The translations under genes were made by a program, and so were the position numbers. Under the pieces are notes generated by a model. It saw nothing but the letters and a program-made list of their open reading frames with translations, ran no database searches and was not told the origin of the DNA. DNA of 22,232 bases from an uncultured Butyricicoccus sp. GTDB lineage: Bacteria > Bacillota > Clostridia > Oscillospirales > Butyricicoccaceae. This document shows positions 14,484 through 20,736 of this stretch, one piece after another; the first letter of the stretch is position 1, and the number at the start of each line of letters is the position of its first letter. The stretch is taken from contig CAJUDU010000040.1 of the NCBI GenBank assembly GCA_910584935.1, positions 1 through 22,232 of the forward strand, in the 5' to 3' direction.

Positions 14484-15668
14484 TTATTGTGTGCTTTTTG
14501 TTGTTGGATGATTCAAAACCGCCAGTACAAAATCAATTACTGCGGGCACCAGCAGCACAGCCATGCCCATACGGATATCAAAGGATTCCGCAATGCCGCC
14601 TACAATAGAAGGGGTAATGACCGAGCCCAAGTTTGTCACGGTGATAAACACGCCCATTGCAAGTGGGTAACGTCCAAATACATCGCCTGCGTTGGCAACA
14701 GTGGTGCCATACATCCCAGAAAGCGACAGTCCTAAGCCAATGGTACCAACCAACATTGGAATAAGGCTATTGCTAAGCAGCAACACGGCAAGGAAAACTA
14801 CAATCCCGCTACATAAAGCAAGGATGATTTTCCGTGAGGACATCCTGCTTGCAAGGGCACTACATGCAAACCGCCCAATCAAAATGGTAATCCAAAGGAG
14901 GGAAGTCAGCATCTGTGCGGAATCTGCTTTCACTACGCCGGAATCGGTATAATAAGTGACCATCCAGCCCATAACAGAGGCTTCTACGCATAAGTAAAAG
15001 AACATAATAAAGGCAGAATGCCAGAAACCGTGTTCTTTGACAAAACCAAAAGGGCTTTGCCCGCTTTGGGATTTTTGATAAGGTACACTGTCCATTTTCA
15101 TAAAAGAAGAAGTGAACATGGAAACCACGCCAAGGAAAATAACGACATAAACGGCTTTGCGCCAGCCGCTGTTTGCTGTGCGGGTGAACATAAGCGCTAA
15201 AAATGGCGCGGATACTGCGCCGATTGCAAAAAAGCCATGCAACATATTCAGCGGCACTGCCGACCCGCCGGAAAGTGTGCTGATAATCTGGTTATTATAA
15301 TTGCTGATGGCACCGCGCCCCAGCCCGGTCAGCAGCAGGGCAAATATCAAAAGCCAAGGGTTTCCAGTGACCAGTGTAATTACAAACCCAGCAAATGGCA
15401 GGATATTTTGCAGCAGCAGTGAAGTTTTCAGTCCAATGGCAAGTGGCAACAGCCCAGCGACCAACCCGGTCAGCAAATTGCCAATAGAATGGGCAGAAAT
15501 CAGGAAACCGCCAATCTGGTAATCCAGCCCATATTCTTCTTTCATCATAGGTAGGATAGAGCCGATTAGGATGACAAAAACGCCCTGGATCAGATACAGG
15601 AAAAATAGGTTGCCTACCATATATCTGTCTTTTGATGAGAGGGAGGCAAAAAATGATTTCTTTTGCAT
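14484..15668 (-). CDS. Major facilitator superfamily transporter
   Basis: A 394-residue protein with about twelve hydrophobic segments in two halves of six and a cytoplasmic central loop (about 195-215, KMDSVPYQKSQSGQSPF). The loop between helices 2 and 3 is short, and an ASRMSSRKIILALC motif occupies the equivalent place in the second half, as usual for MFS carriers. The general look (VAGLLPLAIGLKTSLLLQN, NMLHGFFAIGAVSAP) is like fucose-permease/FHS-type sugar transporters, where NxxHxxFGxGA is common. The substrate is not determinable. The Shine-Dalgarno is weak. The gene diverges from the DUF4317 gene, and the shared region holds a 13-nt direct repeat that may bind a regulator. Confidence 0.88.
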   Translation of the reverse strand: MQKKSFFASLSSKDRYMVGNLFFLYLIQGVFVILIGSILPMMKEEYGLDYQIGGFLISAHSIGNLLTGLVAGLLPLAIGLKTSLLLQNILPFAGFVITLVTGNPWLLIFALLLTGLGRGAISNYNNQIISTLSGGSAVPLNMLHGFFAIGAVSAPFLALMFTRTANSGWRKAVYVVIFLGVVSMFTSSFMKMDSVPYQKSQSGQSPFGFVKEHGFWHSAFIMFFYLCVEASVMGWMVTYYTDSGVVKADSAQMLTSLLWITILIGRFACSALASRMSSRKIILALCSGIVVFLAVLLLSNSLIPMLVGTIGLGLSLSGMYGTTVANAGDVFGRYPLAMGVFITVTNLGSVITPSIVGGIAESFDIRMGMAVLLVPAVIDFVLAVLNHPTTKSTQ

Positions 15669-15760
15669 GATAAATGTTCCGTCCTTTTCGTGAATGGGAT
15701 AAAATGGGGATACGTCATTTCCATCGTTATGATAACATGGCGCAACAGAGTTTGGCTATA

Positions 15761-15795
15761 AAAATCCCGTCAATTTATTATGAAAATCCCGTCAA
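15761..15795. repeat. Two direct copies of a 13-nt motif in the divergent MFS/DUF4317 region
   Basis: AAAATCCCGTCAA occurs at 15761-15773 and again at 15783-15795, a 22-bp period, about two helical turns. Such spacing is typical of cooperative operator sites. No regulator gene is adjacent. Confidence 0.55.
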
Positions 15796-15812
15796 ACTAT
15801 CCGTTTCTTGCG

Positions 15813-15831
15813 CATCCTGTAAAACAGGATG
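15813..15831. promoter_or_regulatory. Palindrome just upstream of the DUF4317 promoter
   Basis: CATCCTG-TAAAA-CAGGATG is a perfect 7-bp inverted repeat ending 5 nt before the -35 element at 15837. It could be an operator or the stem of a small terminator; the following run TCTTTTG is too poor in T to be a good terminator. Confidence 0.4.
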
Positions 15832-15836
15832 GTCTT

Positions 15837-15866
15837 TTGACTTTCAATAAGTCCTTGTGCTATAAT
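15837..15866 (+). promoter_or_regulatory. Promoter of the DUF4317 gene
   Basis: TTGACT (15837-15842), an 18-nt spacer and consensus TATAAT (15861-15866). The start near 15873 lies just before GGAGG at 15881-15885. This promoter falls inside the longest open frame and therefore decides the GTG start at 15894. Confidence 0.8.
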
Positions 15867-15893
15867 AGCATAAAAATCATGGAGGAATCTACT

Positions 15894-17120
15894 GTGAATA
15901 TCACCAAACACGATATACAGGAACTCCGCAAACGCTTTACCCGTAAAAGTGCAACCATCGGGCAGTTATGCGGCTGTTATGTAAATGGAAGCAAAAGTGT
16001 TTTATTAAAGTTCGAGGCGTTTTTGCCTGACCTGGAAGAAGATGAGTTTTACAAATATTTAGACATTGCGAAAAAGGTTTTTTCGGGCACATTGGGCAAT
16101 AACTTATTGGAACTGGAATTTCTACATAATGAAACCGGCACAGAGCATCAACAGTATCTGCTTGCATTAAAATCCAGCAAATTAAAAAATGAAGACCTTT
16201 TAGCGCGGTTATATGAGAAAATCATTGAAAATTACGAATGCGAAGGCAATTATCTGATTCTGGTTTTCCATGATATTTATGATGTGATGACCCGCACGCG
16301 GGATCATGCAAAGCTGGATGAATCTGAGGAAATTTATGAATACTGTATCTGTGCAATCTGTCCAGTAACGTTATCCAAAGCAGCGCTGGGATATCGTGAA
16401 GATGAAAACCGCATTGGGGCACGTATTCGGGATTGGGTTGTTGGAATGCCCGATTTAGGGTTTGTTTATCCCGCGTTTAGTGACCGCAGCAGTGATGTGA
16501 ATGCGGTATTGTATTATTTGCGCAATCCAGCTGGTTCCCATCCGGAAATGATAGAGTCTGTACTTGGATGTGAATTACAGCGTACAGCAGATGAAGAAAA
16601 GAACGCTTTTGCATCCATTGTCAAAAATGCCTTTGGCGAACAGGAGGAAGACGCTGACCGTGCTTTCCTGAAAATCCAGCGCACTTTAAATGGCATTGCC
16701 GCAGAATGCGAGCAAGATGGCTTGCCGCCAGCGCTTGCCACTGTGCAAACTGTTGCGGATATCATTCATGAAGCGGATATTCCAGAAGAAATCCAGCAAA
16801 ATATCGAAAAATCTTATACCCAGGAATTTGGGGAAATGCTGCCGCAGGTACAGAATTTGGTTGACGCCAAATTAGCGTCAGCAGGCGCGCAGCGTGCGCG
16901 TGTCGCCGAATTGGAGCAAGAGGTCATCACATTAAAGCAGCAGCTTTCTGGCGCGCCAGCCGCGCCAGAAGGCGCCGGGCAGGGCATCACCATGCAGCTG
17001 CCAAAAGAAGCCGCAGCGGGAGCGCATATTGAAACCATCAATGGGCAAAAATGTTTCATCATCCCGCTTGCAGGTTGTGATTCTGCTTCCATCAATGGGA
17101 CAGACTTTCCGCTGGCATAA
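15894..17120 (+). CDS. DUF4317 family protein
   Basis: The product of 408 residues opens NITKHDIQELRKRFTRKSAT, then has QLCGCYVNGSKSV, followed by LSGTLGNNLLELEF with the first helix replaced by VFSGTLGNN here. These are features of the DUF4317 family common in Clostridia. Near the C-terminus a coiled-coil stretch (VAELEQEVITLKQQLSG) is followed by a Pro/Ala/Gly linker and a small terminal strand region (ETINGQKCFIIPLAG). It has no signal peptide or membrane helix, so it is probably cytosolic. GTG at 15894 has GGAGG 8 nt upstream and a promoter at 15837-15866; open sequence upstream to 15780 contains that promoter and is not coding. Family function is unknown; it is transcribed alone. Confidence 0.85.
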   Translation: MNITKHDIQELRKRFTRKSATIGQLCGCYVNGSKSVLLKFEAFLPDLEEDEFYKYLDIAKKVFSGTLGNNLLELEFLHNETGTEHQQYLLALKSSKLKNEDLLARLYEKIIENYECEGNYLILVFHDIYDVMTRTRDHAKLDESEEIYEYCICAICPVTLSKAALGYREDENRIGARIRDWVVGMPDLGFVYPAFSDRSSDVNAVLYYLRNPAGSHPEMIESVLGCELQRTADEEKNAFASIVKNAFGEQEEDADRAFLKIQRTLNGIAAECEQDGLPPALATVQTVADIIHEADIPEEIQQNIEKSYTQEFGEMLPQVQNLVDAKLASAGAQRARVAELEQEVITLKQQLSGAPAAPEGAGQGITMQLPKEAAAGAHIETINGQKCFIIPLAGCDSASINGTDFPLA

Positions 17121-17158
17121 AAAAAGCAGCACCCGATATATTTTTCGGGTGCTGTTTT
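17119..17158. terminator. Bidirectional terminator between DUF4317 and anti-sigma genes
   Basis: CAGCACCCGA (17127-17136) and TCGGGTGCTG (17145-17154) form a 10-bp stem, with A-rich sequence on the left and TTTTT on the right, so it can end both the plus-strand DUF4317 transcript and the minus-strand sigma operon. Confidence 0.9.
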
Positions 17159-17193
17159 TATGTTGATTAAGGTCATACGTATTCGCAGAACTT

Positions 17194-18243
17194 TCATACA
17201 TTTACAGGGATTTCGAGTTCGCCAACGGTGATGGATGCGATATCTTCCAGCGGCAGGATTTGTGCAAAAACCTCGCCTTTTTGGCAAATTGTTTTGCCAT
17301 TCTCAGGCTTCACGCTGCCGCCCGAAAGTGACAGGTCAATACTTGTGCCATCTTTTTTATTTACAAAGATACTCAAGTCCTCAAAATATTTTTGTTGTGA
17401 TTTACGGTCCTTCTCGGAAACACGCCCTGATTTTGCGTTTTCATCCCATTTAATTTCACTATCCACGCTATAATCCACACGCAGTGCAATCGGTGACAAG
17501 GTAATGGCGTTGATTTCCATATCCATGCCATTGAGCTGCATGGTTTGCCCTGCGGGCAGGCTGATGGCGGTATCTTCAAAATTCATTTCAAATTTGAGTT
17601 TCCATTTGCCTTCAATGAACATATCATCCTGCCCATTATATTGCATACGGATGTTTTCAAATGTTGCTTTTGCGGTGTTGTGTGGAATTTCGTGATCAGT
17701 TTCACGCATTTCAACAAATTGAATCGTGTTATCATTTGGATCAGCGTCATAGAAATAAGAAGTGCCATGTGCGCCGCCCATATTGCCAAAATAGGTGTCT
17801 TGCTGTTCAAACATCAGTGGCAGATGCAGATAATCGCTCCCAAAGTTATCCACATCAAATGCTGTACCGTCATCTTTTGCAATGGTATAGGTGATTGCAT
17901 AGTGGTATTTATCGCCAATGATAGCATCTGCGGTAATGGTCACACCATTATTTGAATCCGAAGCGCCAATCGGGCGCCCGATTTTATCAATGATTTCAGT
18001 TTCCGCCGCAGACCCGCCAAACACGCCTGCAAAGGCCTCTCCGGCGCTGTGCAACGCGCTGGATGCCCCCGCGCCAATGGTCAGCACCATTGCGGCAGCA
18101 ACGCCAATAACAGCCATGCGCGGCAGATGGAATTTACGTTTATATGGTACTGGCTGGGATTGTGCCGCAAGGATTTGTTCCACCATATCAGCTTTTTGTT
18201 CTGGTGTGAAGCGGATATTATCCAGTTTTTCCTTGTAATTCAT
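17194..18243 (-). CDS. Putative anti-sigma factor with DUF4179-like extracytoplasmic domain
   Basis: The 349-residue protein has a short cytoplasmic N-terminus (MNYKEKLDNIRFTPEQKADM), one membrane helix (about 42-63) and a large extracytoplasmic region with a beta-rich look, like DUF4179-type proteins that partner ECF sigma factors in Bacillota. Its ATG overlaps the sigma stop codon by ATGA (18240-18243), with GGAAGGAG upstream, so the two are translationally coupled. The short helical N-terminus would bind and hold the sigma factor, and the outer domain would sense an envelope signal; both statements are inference from family architecture. No classic zinc anti-sigma HxxxCxxC motif is present. 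Confidence 0.78.
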   Translation of the reverse strand: MNYKEKLDNIRFTPEQKADMVEQILAAQSQPVPYKRKFHLPRMAVIGVAAAMVLTIGAGASSALHSAGEAFAGVFGGSAAETEIIDKIGRPIGASDSNNGVTITADAIIGDKYHYAITYTIAKDDGTAFDVDNFGSDYLHLPLMFEQQDTYFGNMGGAHGTSYFYDADPNDNTIQFVEMRETDHEIPHNTAKATFENIRMQYNGQDDMFIEGKWKLKFEMNFEDTAISLPAGQTMQLNGMDMEINAITLSPIALRVDYSVDSEIKWDENAKSGRVSEKDRKSQQKYFEDLSIFVNKKDGTSIDLSLSGGSVKPENGKTICQKGEVFAQILPLEDIASITVGELEIPVNV

Positions 18244-18728
18244 ATCAGTTCTCCTTCCAACATTACCCCAAGCTGTTTGCGTCCGCGAAACAGCCTTGTC
18301 CCAATGGTTGCCGCATTTTCACCGAGTATTTTTGCAATTTCCCGCGCTGAATAGCCCTCATAATAATGCAGGTAAATCACCATGCGGTATTTTTCCGGCA
18401 GCATATTGAGTGCTGCCAGCAGGCTGCCATCTTCAGCTTCCGGCGCAGGGATTTCCGCACAGGCTTCTATGCCGCAAGTACGGCTGCGCCATGCGCTTCC
18501 AAGAAAATCCTTGCAGGCATTGGTTGCCGCACGGATCATCCATGCTTTTTCATGTTCCGGTGAATCAAACTTCTGCCGGGTGGTTAACAGTTTCAGGAAT
18601 ACGGTCTGGCAAATATCCTGTGCATCATGGGTACTTTTCAGATAAGTATAACTGACACGCAGGATTAAATCGGAATATGTGTTCACCAGCCGTTCGACCT
18701 CTGCACGGTCAAACATTTGCTCTGTCAA
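18240..18728 (-). CDS. ECF-type RNA polymerase sigma factor
   Basis: Of about 162 residues, with sigma-2 (VNTYSDLILRVSYTYLKS, DAQDICQTVFLKLL, then KAWMIRAATNACKDFL) and sigma-4 (LPEKYRMVIYLHYYEGYSAR, then IAKILGENAATIGTRLFRGRKQL with the HTH). No sigma-3 is present, as expected for group IV sigmas. The TTG start at 18728 follows AAAGGAG by 11 nt. An in-frame GTG at 18788 is less likely because it lies very close to the promoter, and an ATG at 18716 lacks its own ribosome binding site. The stop overlaps the anti-sigma start. A promoter with ECF-like features at 18794-18821 suggests autoregulation. Target genes are unknown, but the neighbouring envelope genes fit a stress role. Confidence 0.93.
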   Translation of the reverse strand: MTEQMFDRAEVERLVNTYSDLILRVSYTYLKSTHDAQDICQTVFLKLLTTRQKFDSPEHEKAWMIRAATNACKDFLGSAWRSRTCGIEACAEIPAPEAEDGSLLAALNMLPEKYRMVIYLHYYEGYSAREIAKILGENAATIGTRLFRGRKQLGVMLEGELI

Positions 18729-18793
18729 AATTGGTTCAGCTCCTTTATGTGCTGCCCGTCGGCGGCATATCATGTAGGCCCTACTCACCTATA

Positions 18794-18821
18794 ATACGAT
18801 TCTGCCGCCCGATTTTTTTCA
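18794..18821 (-). promoter_or_regulatory. ECF-like promoter of the sigma/anti-sigma operon
   Basis: The minus strand has TGAAAA (18816-18821), a 17-nt spacer and CGTAT (18794-18798), resembling TGAAAC-N16-CGTC promoters of ECF sigmas and so compatible with autoregulation. TATTAT overlaps the -10, so vegetative use is also possible. Confidence 0.45.
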
Positions 18822-18865
18822 CACACGCCAAAAAAATTTTTCTGATAGCGGCTGAACCGCTTTTA

Positions 18866-18874
18866 TGCTATACT
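18866..18874 (+). promoter_or_regulatory. Extended -10 promoter of the SdpI-GNAT gene
   Basis: TGCTATACT is an extended -10 element (TGnTATAnT) about 33 nt before the GTG at 18907. No good -35 is visible. It diverges from the sigma operon promoter about 45 bp away. Confidence 0.5.
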
Positions 18875-18906
18875 GTTCTTATTGATATAGAAAGAGGGTG
18901 ATAGCA

Positions 18907-19833
18907 GTGGGCTTTTGGTTTTCTATGTTTGTTTGCAACTTATTAGTGCCCATTCTGATGATTGCTTTTGGCTTTGCCATGGACAGGCATCCGCCAAAAC
19001 AAATCAATAATATTTATGGCTATCGCACCGCGCGTTCGTCCAAAAGTCAGGCGACTTGGGATTTTGCCCAGCAATATTGCGGCAGGCTTTGGCTGAAAAT
19101 CGGCGCTGCGCTGCTGCCGGTTTCTATCATTATACAGCTTCCATTTTTCCGCAGTGATATAAATACTGTTGGCATTATGAGCGTTATTTTATGTACAGTG
19201 CAATGTACGGTGCTGCTTTTGTCCATTTTACCGGTGCAATCCGCGTTAAAACATAATTTTGATGCAAAGGGCGTTCCAATCAACAAGAACAAGAAAGAAG
19301 GTTATTTTATTATGCAGCCTTTTACCTTGCGGCAATGGCAGTCAGATGATGCAGCGTCTATTGCCATAGCAGCAAATAACAAAAAGATTGCGGCAAATCT
19401 CCGCAATGTGTTCCCACACCCTTATACATTTGCCGATGCGCAATGGTATGTAGGTGACTGTATTACCAAAGAAGGAACAGAGCAGCTTACTCGCGCAATT
19501 GTCGTTGATGACAAAGCGGTTGGCAGTATCGGCATATTCATCCAGCAGGATGTTCATGAGAAATCCGCTGAGCTTGGCTACTGGCTGGCAGAAGAATATT
19601 GGGGCAAAGGGATTATGACAGAAGCGGTGCGGCAGATCTGTCAGCTTGCCTTTCAGCAATTTGACATTCTGCGCATTTATGCAGAACCTTTTGCGGATAA
19701 CCAAGGTTCCCGACGGGTCTTGGAAAAAGCAGGCTTTACCTGTGAAGGCATATTACGCAATGCGGTTTGCAAGGGGAATAAGGTTTTTTCCTCCTGCATT
19801 TATGCGCTGCTGAAAGAAGAAATCAAATCATAA
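18907..19833 (+). CDS. Fusion of SdpI/YhfL-type membrane domain with GNAT acetyltransferase
   Basis: A 308-residue protein. Residues 1-122 resemble SdpI-family membrane proteins (GFWFSMFVCNLLVPILM, the signature GYRTARSSKSQATWDFAQ, then two more hydrophobic helices), a family that includes the immunity protein to the SdpC toxin. A short basic linker (VPINKNKKEGYF) leads to a complete GNAT domain, residues 136-308, with motif A ELGYWLAEEYWGKGIMTEA and NQGSRRVLEKAGF, like RimJ/RimL-type N-acetyltransferases. AGAGGG lies 8 nt before the GTG. Met136 (19312) has its own GAAGG site 10 nt upstream, so it could be a second start: two fused genes, or one gene with two products. A sequencing error removing a stop cannot be excluded. 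Confidence 0.85.
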   Translation: MGFWFSMFVCNLLVPILMIAFGFAMDRHPPKQINNIYGYRTARSSKSQATWDFAQQYCGRLWLKIGAALLPVSIIIQLPFFRSDINTVGIMSVILCTVQCTVLLLSILPVQSALKHNFDAKGVPINKNKKEGYFIMQPFTLRQWQSDDAASIAIAANNKKIAANLRNVFPHPYTFADAQWYVGDCITKEGTEQLTRAIVVDDKAVGSIGIFIQQDVHEKSAELGYWLAEEYWGKGIMTEAVRQICQLAFQQFDILRIYAEPFADNQGSRRVLEKAGFTCEGILRNAVCKGNKVFSSCIYALLKEEIKS

Positions 19834-19842
19834 GGATAAAAA

Positions 19843-19875
19843 ACGGCACAGCCTCCCTTCTGTGCCGTTTTTTTG
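19843..19875. terminator. Bidirectional terminator between SdpI-GNAT and DUF6514-like genes
   Basis: ACGGCACAG (19843-19851) and CTGTGCCGT (19860-19868) form a 9-bp stem, followed by seven T residues on the plus strand and preceded by AAAAAA, so it can serve both converging transcripts. Confidence 0.9.
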
Positions 19876-19893
19876 TTTTGTGCCAGCCAGAGT

Positions 19894-20109
19894 TTAACGG
19901 GCAGCAACATAATCTTCCACAATATCGTGGAAATGTACCAAAGAAACCTGCGACTGGTTCAGCAGCGCGGCAAGTTGTTCCGCCTCCTGATGGTTTGGTG
20001 TGATGTCTTGGATACAAGCCACCATATCACCGTTCTCATAAGCGGCAATCCCGCTTCCAAGCGCCTGTTCCCCCTCTGTGTTTTGGCTGACTGCAATATA
20101 TTCCAGCAT
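19894..20109 (-). CDS. Small protein resembling DUF6514 family
   Basis: The 71-residue product has a strand-rich N-terminal half (MLEYIAVSQNTEG, GIAAYENGDMVACIQDITPN) and ends in a helix plus LVHFHDIVEDYV. This pattern, with a D-I-[ST] turn, a central helix with LxxLLN and a terminal H-x-x-D-[VI]-[VI]-ED, resembles DUF6514, a small family of unknown function frequent in Clostridia. No signal peptide or membrane helix is present. A GGAGAG site precedes the ATG. It stands alone between two terminators. Recognition is from memory of the pattern and is moderate. Confidence 0.72.
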   Translation of the reverse strand: MLEYIAVSQNTEGEQALGSGIAAYENGDMVACIQDITPNHQEAEQLAALLNQSQVSLVHFHDIVEDYVAAR

Positions 20110-20188
20110 TTTAATACTCTCCTTTCCATACTCTCGCCGAAATACAAAAGCCTGGTTTGGCTTTGTTCTCTAATATTACCCTGCCGCT

Positions 20189-20213
20189 GACGAAAAGAAT
20201 GTCGAGTTTCGTC
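20189..20213. promoter_or_regulatory. Inverted repeat upstream of the DUF6514-like gene
   Basis: GACGAAA (20189-20195) and TTTCGTC (20207-20213) flank TGTCGAG (20200-20206), a 6-of-7 match to the Spo0A box TGTCGAA. A third TTTCGT lies near 20218. A TAATAT on the minus strand at 20173-20178 may be the -10, with no good -35. An operator is plausible but unproven. Confidence 0.35.
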
Positions 20214-20234
20214 GTACTTTCGTAATTTTTCACT

Positions 20235-20275
20235 AAAAAATGCTGTCTGTACAAAATAGTTTGTACAGACAGCAT
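20235..20275 (-). terminator. Intrinsic terminator after the C_GCAxxG_C_C gene
   Basis: On the minus strand ATGCTGTCTGTACAAA and TTTGTACAGACAGCAT (20260-20275 with 20240-20255) form a perfect 16-bp stem with a 4-nt loop, followed by a run of T (20235-20240). It lies 16 nt after the stop at 20292. The stem is unusually long and A/T-moderate for this window. Confidence 0.85.
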
Positions 20276-20291
20276 AATTTTTTGCAAGCTT

Positions 20292-20702
20292 TTAATTGCT
20301 TAAGAGATAGGTTTCAACCAGTTGAGCGGCATCTTCCACACATCCAGGACAGGTACGCAGCACTTTACCTGTTTCAGTGCCTTTAAGCTCGCGGCAAAGG
20401 GTAGACTGATTTTTTTCGCGGAACTTATCGCAAATGATACGGTTCATCTTATAGGTATCACCCTTTGTTTTGCCGATTGCATCCAAGCCGCCGCTGGTTT
20501 TCAGCCCTGCCAGCATACATGCGGCAGATACTGCCCCACAGGTTTCCATCTGCCCCATACCAAACCCAAAAGCCTCGCTGGCGCGGTAAGCGGTTTGTTC
20601 ATCTATGCCGAACAAATCGCAGTATGCACAAACCACAGCTTGCGCACAGTTATACCCTTTGCGGTGCAGTTCGACCGCTTTTTGTACGCGGGATTCTATC
20701 AT
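20292..20702 (-). CDS. C_GCAxxG_C_C family redox-type protein
   Basis: The 136-residue protein has GYNCAQAVVCAYC (Cys19, 25, 28), METCGAVSAACMLAGL (Cys55 and 62, the C-G-A-x-x-G-like core), then Cys91, Cys103 and a terminal CPGC (118-121). Nine cysteines in this order define the C_GCAxxG_C_C family, small proteins presumed to be redox-active or to bind metal, common in anaerobes. No signal peptide is present. AAGGAGG precedes the ATG. It is 34 nt after the stop of the secreted amidase gene and lacks its own obvious promoter, so the two may be co-transcribed. Biochemical role unknown. Confidence 0.9.
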   Translation of the reverse strand: MIESRVQKAVELHRKGYNCAQAVVCAYCDLFGIDEQTAYRASEAFGFGMGQMETCGAVSAACMLAGLKTSGGLDAIGKTKGDTYKMNRIICDKFREKNQSTLCRELKGTETGKVLRTCPGCVEDAAQLVETYLLSN

Positions 20703-20736
20703 GATAAAAAATCCTCCTTATTTTTCGCACTTGTTT

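Noticed and set aside
15780..15893. N-terminal extension of the DUF4317 protein from an upstream ATG at 15780.
   Set aside because: The region contains a consensus promoter and a ribosome binding site immediately before the GTG at 15894; the extra 38 residues do not look like family sequence.
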